From NCBI RefSeq assembly GCF_001659605.2, contig NC_035161.2, positions 32,783,691 through 32,847,690 on the forward strand: a stretch of 64,000 nucleotides of DNA. The letters run 5' to 3'. Below the pieces are notes generated by a model. That model was not told the DNA's origin. It worked only from the letters and a program-made list of their open reading frames with translations, and made no database searches. Made by a program: the position numbers and the translations under genes. This stretch comes from Manihot esculenta (Eukaryota > Streptophyta > Magnoliopsida > Malpighiales > Euphorbiaceae). How positions within the stretch are numbered: position 1 is the stretch's first letter; the number at the start of each line of letters is the position of its first letter. Positions 1 to 16,382 of this stretch are shown one piece after another.

Positions 1-3275
<3,275 letters not shown>

Positions 3276-6200
3276 TGCATTCTCTTATAGAAGAAGTGAG
3301 CATGGTGTATGGGGATGGTCTAGGAGGAGACAGTAACCCATCTTAATAAACATGTGGAGGCAATAAAATTGTTGTGCGTAACAGCAATTTGGCGATAATT
3401 GTTGCATTCAACAATATCGAGATTGAAAGTATCTGGAAAAAAAAATCATAATGAATCAAAGTTTGTATTTTGAATTTTGTATGAAAACGTCATGCTGATC
3501 AAGTATCATTTGCTGGAGTTTTGTCATAGATGGTTGGAGTTTAAACTGATGAGGTATTTATCCTTTGTAAAAGTTGCTGGCTTGTAGTGAGACATTGTAA
3601 TCTGGTAGTACTTGCATTTAGAACTGTTAAATATGGTAATAAATTGCTGGTTGTAGAGGGAGGCTGAACTTTCCTCTTATTTGGTTCCTAACTATTTATT
3701 GAGCGCTCTGAGTTTAGATAATAATGCAAATGAAGGTTAGGTGGCTGCCTGTAGGCATATGATTAAATGCTAATGTTAATGGTAGTAGTGGTGTTGGGAT
3801 GGCTTAGGGGGAAAAAAAATCAGCTTTCTGTTATTTAAAAAAAAAAAAGGAAATCAACGATTAAATTCTATTAGTAGGCATAATAAACCCAGAATATCAG
3901 AAAAAAAATTGAAGGATCTTTGCTTTAAGTGAAACAGGCTATATAAACATGCAAACTCTCAAGATACCATTGTCCATTTGTGGGGAAAAAAACTCCCCAT
4001 CTAAAGGGGCAAGCATTCAACTCCTTCGATCTCTATGCATTGATCCCTTAAACATCTGAAGAACCATCAACTCATGTCCATGATTTAATGACAAAACCTA
4101 GGAGGAAGCCCACAAAATGATGGCCTGAAACAAAAATAAATTAAAACAGAAGGAACGATAAGAAAAGAGAACAAAAGAATATACATAAAGTAAAACAAAA
4201 AATAATTTGGGCAGAAATTTTTTAAAATAAAATATGGGAAACAAGTAGGCAGATATTTTCTTGATTTTAAAAAAAATAGAAAAATAGACAGATTTGTTTT
4301 TCTCCCCATTCTAATAATATGAGAAAAATAAATAAATAAAGGTATGTTCTTATATTACATTTTTGAGAAATTGGATTCATTAATTTATGAACTCCACTTT
4401 TATTTTCTCATATGAAAAGTTGAAAAGTTATTATATTTAAAAATACACAATTATATATTCTTATTTCTTTACTTTGGAATTAATAGGTTGAATTTTTTTT
4501 TTTTTAAGCAAAATGCGAAACTGTTCAATTTTGATTAAATTCTTGCTCACTTAAAAAATTGTTTAAAAAAAAATTATCTATTTTCTACATTTTAAAGATG
4601 AAAAAAGATAACAAATAGAATTTGAAATTATTAATTTTGAATACTTAATTATTGGAGTATTATAAAAATCATTAATTGATATATGCATGTGGTCGTTAGG
4701 ATGTTAAAGTGAATGAAATTCAAATGGTGGTTACCAGAAATTAGTGGAAATGATTGTTGGATTAGGCAATTATGTTAAGTATGTGATAGAAATAAGATAA
4801 TGTCTTAATTAATTTGCTAATTTTTCATTTGGCCATGGAAATGTTGACTCATTTGGACCACACTAATCTAATCTAATTAATATAAAACTCTCTATACACT
4901 TAAATACCCTTTCTCATTGTTGACTTAATTAATATAATAATATTATTTTATACAAAATTAGAATATAGAATTTGAAGAGAAAATTGGTGGGATTTTTAGT
5001 GTTGGTCAAAAGTTGGGATGAGTGATGAAAGGAAATGGTATTTGTGGAATTAGATTTGAATGTGAATAGAAAAACAAGGCAAATACATTGTAGTATAGAT
5101 AGAGAGTAGTGGGAGACACACAACACTTTTCTTTTTGACTATATCAACAAACCTACTCATTATATAATTTCCCCTTTCCTTATTCTCTGTATTTTTCAAA
5201 ACTAACAACACTGCCCATTTCTTCTTTATACAAGACAATAATCAATCTCTATTAAACAATTTAATCATTATTTAAAGATTGCTTTTTTCGGCAGCCATTT
5301 GGGGAGAAGGATGGATGAGAGAATCAAACCCTATTCACTTTCCAAATAATTCATAAACCTTCTCTTCTATATTTGCTGAGTTGGTTTTCCTTCATGCAAT
5401 TCTCTTGATTTTTGTCTTTTATTTATCGTTTTCATTTTTTTCAAAAACCATGTTTTAAATCTTTTTCTGGAAATAAACGTGATTTAGAAAATACTTATAA
5501 ATTTAGTTTTGTTCGTTGTTCATACTAACTCTATGTTGAGACTTGAGATTGAAAAAATTTTGCATAAATATTTAAAGGACGGGAAACAGAATCGAATATT
5601 GTCTCTATAAAATTTTTAAATACTTTTTTATAAAGCACAAAATGAATATTAAAAAAAAAAAAAAAAGTGAAGTGCAAAATATGGACGTTGCAAGTTGACT
5701 AGGTTGTGTCTTTTTTTCAATTTGCTTTCTGTGCGGTGATTTTGTGTTACTGTGTCCACCGTTGCTACTTTCTTTTTCTCTAATTGGTCCAATATTGCGG
5801 ACCCCATCCATTTCTATCCGGCGTTGGGTCCATATCAGTTCTTTTTGGGTCCCACTAACCGCCCAAAATGAACGGATCATGACTTCTGAAATCTCTCGTT
5901 TATGTCATCACCAGACCTGGCCCACGATTCGGTGAAAACCGTGAACCAAACTGAGATCAGATCGATTAATTTTGAGATTGAAATCGGTTAAACGGGTTTG
6001 ATACATAAAATGACCGAAACTAATTAATTTGAACGTCAGTTCGAGTTTCATCTCCCGAAACCAAGATTTAAACCATCCAGTTTCAAACTTTTAACTCAAA
6101 TTTGCGTAAAGAAAAATTAATTGATCTTAATCTGTGTGTTGTGTTAAAAAAAAAAAAATTTACGATCTAATTTATGCATATTCTTATTATTAATAAATCA

Positions 6201-8640
6201 ATTTTTATATTTTTAAAAATTTATTAAAACGTCTTTAATTTTTCATTATATTAATAAAATAATCTTTCTATATATTTTTAATATTAAAAATATAATAAAA
6301 AATTAAATTATCTCCTGTTTTTCCTCCTCTTCCTCCTTTCTCATTATTGATTCTTCCTTCACCTCTTCTCTTCTGTGATTTTTCTTTTTTTTCTTTTTAA
6401 GGACGAGAAAAAAGTTTTTTTTTTTTTTTTCATTGTCTTTATTTTTTCTCTTTTTTTCTTTATAATTATTTAAAAAGATAAAAAATTATTTTATTGATAA
6501 AAAAAAAAATATATTTTAATAGATATGAAAAGGGATAAAATAGATTTTAATAAAATTTTAAAAATATAAAAATTAATTTATTAATAATAATAATATTTAA
6601 GAATTAAATAAAAATTTTATTTAAAAATAAAATAAAATATTAAAATTTTTTTCAATTCTCTTTTATTTATTTTTAACCAAAAGAATACAAAAAACTATTT
6701 CAAAAATATAAAAATTTATTTTATTGAATGAAAAAAAAAATAATAAATTTTAAAAAATAGAGAGATTAACTCGTCTATTGCTTTCTCTTCTTGAGCATAT
6801 AGTATGAGTTTTGAATGTTTAGTAGCAGAGATCTAGTGGGGTAGGTCACTTTCAGAAGCAGCGGAGTCCGCTTTTAGACAGTGAGAATGCTCAAGCTCTG
6901 GCTCCAAAATGGGCGGTGAGGATTTGCTTAACTCTTCCCATAAAGATCACAAAGGACTATGACGTCATGGCCACACAAACGCGCTTTAGCTGTACTCCAT
7001 CGATGTGTCATGCCAAAGGTGGACGGTGGACCCCGCTCACAGTATCAAGGTCCCGAGCGTAACTGGAGAAGAACAAACTTCTACAACACTCCAATTGATT
7101 TTTTTTTTAAGATATATTTATAAAATTTTTACTATTATCGTATAAATAAAAAAGAAAATATTATAATTAGTTGTTTTTTTTTTACCGAATATTATAATTA
7201 GTTCATAACATATAGCCATATACAACGTAAATTTCAGGTTCATGCAACAAAAATGATAATGCATTCCGAATATTTATCCTCTCAATTCAATTTCAATCTC
7301 AATCATATTATCTCCTTAATGGTTGCACCGTAAGCAAGAGTTTTGACAGGATGCTTGGCTGGTGTTTCTCTCAGTGACGGTATGGTGATGCTAGTTTTCA
7401 ACAATCGTTGCTGAATTTTGTTTTGTCTTATGTCATTTATCTCATAAGACTTTTCCTTAGTTCCTTCATTGCTAGTTGGAGGTGGTGCCTGGTTTGCATG
7501 TTGAGATGCCGATGGTTATGGCGATTTAGAGGTAGTGACTGCTCCATTTTCAATGCCCAAATTCTATTTCGGTGCTGCCTGGGATTTGGATGCTAACCAG
7601 GTTTTGTTGAGTTGGATTTTGCTTAGAGTTGGCTTAATTTTTTTTTTTTTTTTATCTTTTAATTGAATTTGAATTGGTATTATCCATGGGACGTTTAACT
7701 ACAATGCTTTTTTTTTTTCAAAGATAAAAAGATTTCATTATAAATCAAAGGCATGAGGCTAAATTACATAAAAGTCTATATAATAACACATTAAGATTAA
7801 AAGACCCATCCAACATTCTAAAAGAAGTTCAAAAGAGAAACTCTAATCCAATTTGCTGACAGATCCAAACCCATTAACCCAAAAACATGTTCTTCAGTCA
7901 AATTGCAATTCCAAAAAAGAGAAGACAACAAAAACTTAGATTCTGCTCTAGAGCGGAGAAGGAAGTATTCCTCCATTTACTCACCTCATCGGCACATACA
8001 AACTCTAGATCTTAAAGATGACCATGGTAACTAGACAATAACAAAAAGAAAGTGTGGCCTCCACAATCAGAGTCGAGTCAAGTTGCTGTCGTCTGAGCCA
8101 TAACACAATCCTTTAAATAAATAAAATAATAAAAGAAAATCTTGTAACTACTTCTTCTTTCTATTGGAGATTTTTTTAGACACACTGATTCAAGATGTTA
8201 TAATAAGAATATCAAAAAGAAAATTAAAATAAAATATGTAATTGAAAAGTCCTCCTCAATGAAGCACAAATTGTCAAATTAAAAAAAAAATCAATACAAT
8301 AAAACTTTACAAAACTCACCCAGTAGAATAGAAAGAAAATTTTACTATCGATGGAGAGAGGAGAAACCACCCCTGCCTTAAAGAAACAGAAAGGCCCGCA
8401 AGATCGATAAAAAAAAAAAAATCTTTTCCTCATAAAAAAATAAAGCCTGACAGAGAAATTTCTTTCTAAAAACCTTAGAGAGAGAAGGTTTATGAGTTTT
8501 TTAAATACAATGCTTTGCTTGTACAGTTAAAAAAAAACACATTATTATTATTAAAATAAAAATCATAATTTTAATATACTGACACTAAATTAAAAAAATA
8601 TATTTAAATAAAAGAGAGAGGGGGCCGTTTTTAACATTTG
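3276..8640. other. Intergenic, AT-rich
   Basis: Contains the SDH1 3' UTR (to about 3660) and then AT-rich DNA with many homopolymer runs, particularly 4085-6780. A more GC-balanced patch at 6820-7080 contains TGACGTCA-like sequence at about 6960 but no credible ORF. The stretch from about 7705 to 8470 reads on the minus strand like the 3' tail of a LINE, with a T-rich edge at 7709-7720 that would be its poly(A). I could not recognise protein in it. No gene is supported here. Confidence 0.6.
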
Positions 8641-8933
8641 GATGGATGTGAATCAGCAATTGTCCTCGTCATGGACCGGCGCTTTGGTTATATGCTCAAA
8701 ATCACTCGCTCTCTCTTTTTCTAGTTCAGGCTCAAAGCTAATCCAGGTCGGGAGCTGCGATTTAGTTGTCTCTAATTTCTGGGTCTCCAGCAGTGTACGA
8801 GTCCTACTCTCTTCTTCCTCTTTTTATATCTCTGTCATTTCAGAACTTCAATTCCCTCACCCTCCTGTTACTCACCGATTTTCTTTTTGCTCATGTGACT
8901 GCAGTTAATTTTCCGGCGAGATTTGGCCGGAGA

Positions 8934-10751
8934 ATGGCTTATATGTGCGCTGACAGTGGAAATCTAATGGCAATAGCCCAACAAGTTATCAAGCAAAAAC
9001 AGCAGCAGGAGCAACAGCAGCAGCATCATCACCAGCAACAGCAACTATTAGGCATTAATTCCTTCCCTCTAAATCCCTGGCCTCCTGCAATGTCTACTAA
9101 TCCCAACATCGGTTTTTCTGGGATCTCCGGTGCCGCTTTCGCCGACCCCTTTCAGGTTCCCTCAGGCGGAGATACGGGAGAAGCCGGGTTTCAGTTCCCC
9201 CAGATGGACCACCACTCTGGATTCAGGTTTTCTGATTTCTGTGCTGGTGCTGCTGCTGCTGCTGAGTTCGACTCGGACGAGTGGATGGACAGTTTGATGG
9301 GTGGTGGAGACTCAACGGATAGTTCAAATCTACCTTCTGGCTGCGACGCGTGGCAAAACAATGCTGATTTTGGTCTCTACGGTCCTGATCCATTTGCCAC
9401 CTGCCAAACTCGTCTCAGTGTGGCATGCTCTTCGCCGTCCGATCTCAACAGAGTCATCTTCACGGAAACCCAGAAAAGCCCTAACCCACTCCAAGTCCCA
9501 GCCTGGGCTCCATCTCCACCACCTCCTCCTCCGCAAGCGGTGGTGAAAGACGCCAAGCCAGCCAATCCTCCTTCACCGTCGACTACTAAAAACGATGCAG
9601 TTGGTCTCTCTTCTAGTTCGCCAGAAATCGAGTCACCAGCGCTCTTGAAAGCATTACTCGAGTGTGCTATACTCGCTGAGTCAGAACCTGATAAAGCAGT
9701 GAAATCGCTAATTAAGATGAGGGAATCGGTATCTGAACAGGGAGATCCAACTGAGAGGGTGGCCTTTTACTTCACCGAAGCTTTATATAGTAGAGTTTCT
9801 CTACAAGCAGAAAAGAGCTTGACCATAGTCGAGACTACCTGCGAGGAATTCACTCTCTCTTACAAAACATTAAACGATGCGTGTCCTTATTCGAAGTTTG
9901 CTCATTTAACAGCGAACCAGGCAATTCTCGAAGCCACCGAGAGCGCCGGCAAGATTCACATAGTCGATTTCGGGATCGTTCAAGGGGTTCAGTGGGCTGC
10001 TCTTCTACAAGCATTGGCTACTCGCTCCACCGGGAAACCTGCACGAATTCGTATCTCGGGTATACCGGCGCCAGTTTTGGGTAAATCCCCGGCCGCTTCT
10101 CTGTTTGCCACTGGTAATCGGCTTCGAGATTTTGCAAAGCTTCTAGATTTGAACTTCGAGTTCGAGCCGATTCTGAATCCAATTCAAGAGTTAAATGAAT
10201 CCAGTTTTCGGGTTGATCCTGATGAAGTTTTAGCAGTAAATTTCATGCTTCAGTTGTATAATTTACTGGCCGAGACTCCCGTTGCTGTAGAGACTGCTTT
10301 AAGAATGGCCAAATCGTTGAACCCGAGGATTGTTACTTTAGGCGAGTATGAAGCGAGTTTGAATCAGATTGGGTATGTGAACCGTTTCAAAAACGCTCTG
10401 AGATACTTCTCTTCTGTGTTTGAATCTCTTGAGCCGAACTTGAGCAGGGATTCACCAGAGAGACTCCAAGTTGAGAAATTGTTGCTGGGTCGCAGAATTG
10501 CGGGTGTTATTGGGCCAGAGGAAGCGGGAAGTAGAAGAGAACGTATTGAGGATAAAGAGCAATGGAGGGTTTTGATGGAAAGTTGTGGTTTTGAATCAGT
10601 TGCACTTAGCCACTATGCCATGAGTCAGGCTAAGATACTTTTGTGGAACTACAACTACAGTTCTTTGTATTCTCTGATAGAATCTCAACCTGGTTTTCTA
10701 TCTCTAGCGTGGAAAGAGGTGCCACTGCTCACTGTTTCTTCATGGCGTTGA
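8934..10751 (+). CDS. SCL4: GRAS-family transcriptional regulator, SCARECROW-LIKE 4 type
   Basis: Intronless gene for a 605-residue nuclear GRAS protein. The N-terminus [17 protein letters not shown] followed by a Gln/His-rich run (about residues 22-45) is the signature of the SCL4/SCL7 subgroup as I remember it. The N-terminal 230 residues are low-complexity with Pro, Ala and Ser runs. The GRAS domain then follows in order: LHRI beginning [10 protein letters not shown] (about 235), VHIID-type core [14 protein letters not shown] (about 340), PFYRE region with [18 protein letters not shown] (about 480), and SAW from [13 protein letters not shown] (about 543) to the end, closing with AWK and SSWR. 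The reading frame is open upstream to an ATG at 8766, which would add 56 residues. I chose 8934 because the family start is MAYMC. A 5' UTR ORF at 8642-8908 overlaps this region in another frame and could act as a uORF. GRAS proteins bind DNA-binding partners rather than DNA alone; targets cannot be inferred. Confidence 0.94.
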   Translation: MAYMCADSGNLMAIAQQVIKQKQQQEQQQQHHHQQQQLLGINSFPLNPWPPAMSTNPNIGFSGISGAAFADPFQVPSGGDTGEAGFQFPQMDHHSGFRFSDFCAGAAAAAEFDSDEWMDSLMGGGDSTDSSNLPSGCDAWQNNADFGLYGPDPFATCQTRLSVACSSPSDLNRVIFTETQKSPNPLQVPAWAPSPPPPPPQAVVKDAKPANPPSPSTTKNDAVGLSSSSPEIESPALLKALLECAILAESEPDKAVKSLIKMRESVSEQGDPTERVAFYFTEALYSRVSLQAEKSLTIVETTCEEFTLSYKTLNDACPYSKFAHLTANQAILEATESAGKIHIVDFGIVQGVQWAALLQALATRSTGKPARIRISGIPAPVLGKSPAASLFATGNRLRDFAKLLDLNFEFEPILNPIQELNESSFRVDPDEVLAVNFMLQLYNLLAETPVAVETALRMAKSLNPRIVTLGEYEASLNQIGYVNRFKNALRYFSSVFESLEPNLSRDSPERLQVEKLLLGRRIAGVIGPEEAGSRRERIEDKEQWRVLMESCGFESVALSHYAMSQAKILLWNYNYSSLYSLIESQPGFLSLAWKEVPLLTVSSWR

Positions 10752-12606
10752 TGGTTGCTCCTTGAATTGGTATTAGTTTCCACCTGGTACTTTTTCTCTA
10801 GTGTGGGACAAATTAGTGTCTATACGCCATTGATGGGTACTTCTTGACCAGATTTGAAACCAGTCTTGGCCTAGTTATAGCTTGTTCTATTTAATTGCGA
10901 TTATCATGCATTTAGAAGCCTTTTCAAGCTTCCTGTGACAAATTAATCACTTAGTTGGCAGTCTTTGAGTTTGGTCTTAGATATAGGGTGTTCTTGTGCT
11001 TTTGGTGGTTGCTGTTTTGAAACTTGGCGTAAAACAAATTGTAAAAACAGAAAAAGGGAAATGAAATTGAAGGAGACAAGAAAAGGTTTCTTTCCCTTGA
11101 AATGTTTGTAACTCTGTACATAAGTACTTAATTTCTGATATGAGTTTTTATTTTTCTTTGTTTTGTCCACATTGATAGTATTATTAGACTGTAATAGAAA
11201 CAGACGAGTCATGATTCAGTAACTTTACTAATGACATCAGCTGTTATTTCTTTACTATCTGGATTCTTCTCTGTGACTTGTTGGCAGAAATGGTAAACAG
11301 GAAACTGGAAGCAGTAAAGGGTGTCATAATCTACAAGAATCCACCAGGTTCTGTAATTGGTCTTTTACATGGAGGCCCATGGTCATGGCTATAAGCTGTA
11401 GTCTCTAGGATTCTTTGATTGCTGATGACTGCAAATTAGTGTTCTGATGACGACCAGTACAAGGTGTTCTTTAATATGTAAATGGTTTTTTGATGCGGAC
11501 CTTTACACAAAGCTCTGTGTTTGAGTAAATGATCTAGTAGACGGGTCTTTCTATCTACATGTTCAACTTCCTTTTATTTTTGTTGGCTTCTGGTTGCTTT
11601 GCTCAGCTATCACTGTCCTTAAATCTATAAATCGAAAAAGACTTGCACTTGTACATGGGGCCATTCTGCCTGCCTTCTATCTGCCAATTGCATAACCTCA
11701 GACTGGCAGAGTTTTGTCTTTGCTTTTTGCTTTTTCCTCTCTCTCTTGATTATGGCTTTAATGGTTGTCCATTTCATCCAGCAATTACTCTCTCATCTTT
11801 TAACACCGAGAGAGATTAATATGAGATGTCATTACTCCCAGGAAACAGAGGAAAAATCAGCCTCTCTTGCAAGTCTCCTTCAATCAATGGGCCAGGCCGG
11901 CCATGACAGGATAGGCATGGGAGTGTTGTTTCTGGTCCGACTGATGGTGACCCATCAGGGTCTTGTTCTAGTGAAAGTATGCGAGTATTTAGAATTTTTT
12001 GAAATGCCAGGGTCCCCATCTTAACCGGCATGCAGATGCAGTTTGTGATCATATTTTTTTATCTAATACACTTCCAAGTATTTGTTTCAAACGCTTGTGA
12101 TTCCAAATGTGTAATGATTTTCTTGAACGAAAAACCTGTCAAGCATAGGATTCAAATGAAATCTGTCCTGTAACGTATGTCGTTTGTAAAAAAGTTGTTC
12201 TCTCCATAGTTTTCAGCCATATAATGTGAGATGACGAGGGTTTTTCACTGTAGTTTTTAAAAAATTTATAATTTAGTCCTTAAATTTTATTATCACTAAT
12301 GATTTTAGTAATAAAAATTAAAGACAAATTTATAAATTTCCTTTTTGGTTCGAATCAAAAGATTCAAAACAGTAGTGAAAAGGGTTTGGTCCTAAGGTCC
12401 CCACAATGTGGAGTGGTGGACCAGGGTAAGCCTCGTTCACTTCTCATTAATCCCACTTCAAATTTGGTTGCAATGTGAAGATGATCCACCGTGGTGGTGT
12501 ACGGCAGCATCGGCTGTAATGATATTGGTGGTCAACGCTCAACTGTGGCGGAGGTGGTTGATGATGCCAGTGCCTGTTTGAAATATTAACCAAATTCAAA
12601 ATTCTA

Positions 12607-12645
<39 letters not shown>

Positions 12646-13103
12646 ATTTTAGATTTTCGCTTTTAATAATTAAAGTTGGTTAGAAAGCAATAAAGTATTG
12701 AAGTAGACATGAAAACTGTGGACTAGTTTTGTCCACCACCACCCTCCAATTTTTATATGTAAATTTACATTTCAAGTAGCATTATTTTTTAATGTTCTCT
12801 ATGATTTATTATTATAAAATATTTTCTTTGGCACTATTCATCAAGAATAAAAAATTAGGAGAGTTTTAAGCATTGCACGAGCTTCTACTGCTGTAAGAGA
12901 AGAGTTTCAAAGACATAATTACTGTAAATAAAGCAATACACTTTAATAAATTAAAAGAATTTATAAACATTTTGTTATTTTAAAAAATATAATTTAAATT
13001 TTAAAACGATTGGAAAAAGAAAATAAATTTATTTTATAAAAGGGAAGGAGAGTATATAAATAATAATAGCTTATTTATGATAGACATCGTTGAATGATAT
13101 TAT
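10752..13103. other. 3' flank of the GRAS gene and intergenic DNA
   Basis: The first 500-1300 bases are moderately GC-balanced and probably include the 3' UTR. A 92-codon ORF at 11746-12024 has no recognisable similarity and is not called. The rest is AT-rich and contains an ATT microsatellite. No gene seen. Confidence 0.6.
12607..12644. repeat. (ATT)n microsatellite
   Basis: About 12 uninterrupted trinucleotide units (TTA/ATT) in intergenic DNA. A likely polymorphic marker; no function is implied. Confidence 0.95.
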
Positions 13104-13111
13104 TAATTTAA

Positions 13112-14077
13112 GGGTAAATTATATTTTTAGCCAAACTTTTATGTGGATTTTAATTAATTTTTTTATTAATTTTAATTAAATTGAAAGATTTTATTATAAT
13201 TTAAATTAAACAGTATAATTGATAATAAAAAATATTGACATGACCACTCAATAGTAAAAAAAAAATTTTATGTAAGACTCATATTATCAAAAAGTAAATT
13301 ATACATTTTAATCAATTTTTTACATAATTTTATAATTTTAATTAACTATTTACTTTTTTATCAAATTTAATTAAAAATTTAAAAATAGTGTAATAAAAAA
13401 TACTATAGTTGTTCGATTACCATAGAAAGAATTTTTTTTAATATGTGACGGTTATATTTTTTAATGTTTTTTATTAATTTTATATTTAAAAATAAAATAA
13501 TTAATATTTTATTATCATACTAAAATAAATTATTTTAACGTAAAATTAATATAATTTTATAAATTATTTTTATAAATAAATTTATTATTTTAAATTGACT
13601 ATTTATAAATATTATAAATAAAATTTTCATTTTTATCTATTTTTTTTATTTTAAAATGAAAATTAAAGATGGAAGGAGTAAAACTTCACTAACTACCAAC
13701 TTGGTTTATGAGTGCTATTTTTACATGTTATTAATAACTTTTAATTTATAAAATAGTGTTATAAATTTAAATCTAAGTTTATGCTATTTTTTATGATTAT
13801 AATTTCAAAATAATTTAAAAATTTTAGTTAAAATTAAACTTAATTAAACTTATTAAATTATATAAATAATTAATTAAAATATATAGTTTATTTTTTATAA
13901 TGCGAGTCACACTAAAAAAATATTTTTTACTTATTGAATTTTTTAATTTTTAATTTAATTTTTTAATTAAAATTATAACAAAACTTTTTAATTTTATTAA
14001 AATTCACAAATGAAAAAATATTAGTTAAAATTAAAAATTCACGTAAAAATTTGAAAAAAAATGGTATAGTTTACTCG
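13112..14077. mobile_element. AT-rich long-terminal-inverted-repeat element (MULE/MITE-like)
   Basis: The left end reads GGGTAAATTATA and the complement of the right end reads CGAGTAAACTATA. Both continue inward for roughly 100 bp with similar spaced sequence (AATTTTTATGTGGATTTTAA-like against ATTTTTACGTGAATTTTTAA-like). Matching 9-bp flanks TAATTTAAG (13104-13112) and TAATTTAAA (14078-14086) look like a target duplication, the size made by Mutator-type transposases. No coding capacity. The very low GC content raises the chance of a false match. Confidence 0.5.
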
Positions 14078-14296
14078 TAATTTAAACAAATTAAATTAAA
14101 TATTAATTAAAACAGCCACTATTTCCTTCTTTAGTATTTCGACATCTAAATCACCGGCCGGAGAGATAGGCCCTTATATCACCGACGAGAAGCTGAAAGA
14201 TTTAAAAAAAAAATAAAATTCCAGGGAATGGGATAAGTGCAAACCATGTGAGCAGCAGCATGTGTCGATCTCTAGGGCTACACACTGTTTATTACG

Positions 14297-14304
14297 GCCA
14301 CGTT
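14297..14304 (+). promoter_or_regulatory. ABRE-like GCCACGTT
   Basis: ACGT-core element about 190 bp upstream of the small seed-type gene at 14495. It fits abscisic-acid or seed control but is a single short match. Confidence 0.35.
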
Positions 14305-14449
14305 TCTTCTGGTAAGTGCAACGCGTCGCCACATACATTAGAGGTTTGTAGTAAAGACCGGTAAACAGCTCTGCCGTTTTTTTTTTTTTTGTCAAATGCC
14401 GATTTTGTTGAATCTTGATAAATTTGCCGACTGCAAAGGCACTGAAACT

Positions 14450-14459
14450 TATATATATA
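14450..14459 (+). promoter_or_regulatory. TATA box
   Basis: TATATATATAG sits 45 bp before the chosen ATG at 14495. This places transcription start close to the start codon and argues against the in-frame ATG at 14396. Confidence 0.5.
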
Positions 14460-14494
14460 GGAGTGCATCCTCCGGAAACCCGAGTTTCAAAACG

Positions 14495-15127
14495 ATGAAC
14501 CACGTTGTTAGATCGGTAAGTCATCATCGTCCATCCGCTGTTTTTCTATCTTCCAAGTCAAATCGGCTAGGTCGTAGGACGACTGCTTCAGTTATCAGTT
14601 TCAGGCAAGCCACTACTACCGTGTCGAGCACTCCAGAGAATCCGCACAACATGGACAAGACTCAGAACCCAGATGAGAAAACTGAGTGGGGGTAATTTTT
14701 ATAGTTTTGTAATTTGTTCTGGGTGTTTTACGTCCAAGTTTATGAGATTGGTTTTTGTTTTTGTTTTTGTTTTTTTTTTTTTTTTATGAAGGGACGTTAT
14801 GTCTCATTCGTTTGGAGAAGGGTATGCAACCAGGTCTGATGAAGAAGGATTTGGTGGGATTTATGGAGGAAACCAGTCGGAAAGGAAAGAGAAAATTCAT
14901 GAGAATCACCCTGGTATTTATGCTGTTTTTTTCCTTTGAGAACATTATTGAGTTGAGCTTCAATTAGGATCCCAACTCAGGATCTCCAGAATTAGATATG
15001 ATTGATGAATGTTTCGTGTATGATCTGATTTCTTGTGTTTTGTTTGGCGGAAGATTATGACAGGAGCCAGGGAAGTGAAGTGAATGAGAAGGAGAAATCG
15101 AGGCACCAGAGCAATAATCCTCCTTAA
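14495..15127 (+). CDS. Small conserved plant protein, seed/LEA-like, function unknown
   Basis: Three exons, 14495-14691, 14792-14913 and 15054-15127, join in frame across GT-AG introns to give 130 residues. The N-terminus (MNHVVRSVSHHRPSAVF, rich in Arg, Ser and His and poor in acids) could be a mitochondrial or plastid transit peptide. The rest is very hydrophilic and Gly/Glu/Asn-rich, with the block SHSFGEGYATRSDEEGFGGI and a charged tail ending SRHQSNNPP. I recall this block from an uncharacterised seed-expressed gene that follows SCL4 in Arabidopsis (At5g66780), which agrees with its position here; that recall should be checked. The start is taken after the TATA box rather than at the upstream in-frame ATG 14396. 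No catalytic motif is visible, and disorder resembling LEA proteins is an inference from composition. Confidence 0.75.
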
Positions 15128-15784
15128 TTCGCCTATGCGCATGGAGGAGTTGGGTGGTTTTTTCCCCCCGGCAAACTATAGTGTAGCCAGTGTACTAAGA
15201 ATAAATTAATATTAATATTTACCGATCGAGTTTTAAGGTAGGAAAAAGAATCTGAAGTTGATTGATATTGGAAGTTTTCATGAAAATAGAAGTTTTAATT
15301 AATTAAAATTACCAGTGATCATCTCTTCTGAAGCGGAAGCAAGTATCGGTTCATGGTTGCTTATTTTGAAAAAATTTCGAAATATTTTTCGCTGTTTGGG
15401 AAAATAATTTTAAAAAGATGTATTAAAAACTAAAATATCAAATAAGCTCAAAGTGAGCCGAGAAATTCGAGTGTGCGGTGAAGCCCTGTCAGAGTTTTTG
15501 AGGTTTTCTGAAATGATTTATTCTAAATGAACCCTTAATATTTAATCCTAAAGCACGACGTGGGAGGGTTATACTGGTGCATCCTTAATTAGTATTCTAA
15601 ATAAATTAAATTTAGAATCTAACCAGCTAAAGCCCAAGAGACAGATCAAAACAGGCTTAACCTGTCAAGTCCACCCACACACCACGATCTAACCCAAATG
15701 AGAAAAGCAGGTCCAGCTTTACAATCCACCGCCACCAGCTTCACCGATACAGCCTCAAAGATTGTCATCCGCCGTCAGAATCAC

Positions 15785-16189
15785 TGAAATAAGAAACTAT
15801 TTAGACTTCATAATTAATAATATTTGGTTACAATAAATTTAAAAAATTAAAAATTAAATTTTTTATCAAATTTTTTAAAATTGAAAAGTGATTCAAATAC
15901 TTAAAAGAAAAAAATTATTTATAATAAAAAAATTATTAAAAAGAGATTTTAGACATGTGATTATACTTTAAAAATTATTATTTAGACGAGTTTAAATCTG
16001 TCATAAAATTTAAAATTAATTATTAAAAATTATTGTTTAGACGAATCTAAATCTGTCATAAAATTTAAAATTAATTACTCCGTATCATTTTCTTCTACTA
16101 GTAAAATAGAAGCAGAAATTAGATTAAACAGAAGCAGAAATTAGATTCGATTCAAGTCTATCATAAAATTTAAGATTAATTACTCTGTA
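15785..16189 (-). repeat. 3' LTR of the decayed gypsy element
   Basis: Aligns with 20124-20518 through blocks such as AATAATATTTGGTTAC, TTGAAAAGTGATTCAAATA and TTAATTACTC. It contains a 54-bp tandem duplication (about 15970-16077) around TTTAGACGA and CTGTCATAAAATTTAAAATT that the other LTR lacks. The inner end is followed by pyrimidine-rich TTTCCTTC, the complement of a polypurine tract. Confidence 0.8.
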
Positions 16190-16382
16190 TTATTTCCTTC
16201 TATTGGTAAAGAACTCAACCTCGAGTTTTCATCAACAGGGTAGTACTGAAATAGATCTGCCATATTAAACGTCTTGAAAATTTCTATATAATTTGAAATC
16301 AAGAACATAGGTATTATTATTAATTTTCTGAATAATCTAAAATAGACCAATCTTTTTTGGATTAAGCTTTTTCTGTCCTCCA

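Noticed and set aside
9301..9565. Plus- and minus-strand ORFs of 62-81 codons within the GRAS coding region
   Set aside because: They overlap the GRAS frame and only reflect its GC-rich codons.
11746..12052. 92-codon plus ORF and overlapping 78-codon minus ORF downstream of the GRAS gene
   Set aside because: No recognisable domain, no splice or promoter context; likely chance in the 3' flank.
14396..14494. Upstream in-frame ATG of the small seed-type gene
   Set aside because: The stretch contains the TATA box and non-conserved sequence; the ATG at 14495 fits better.
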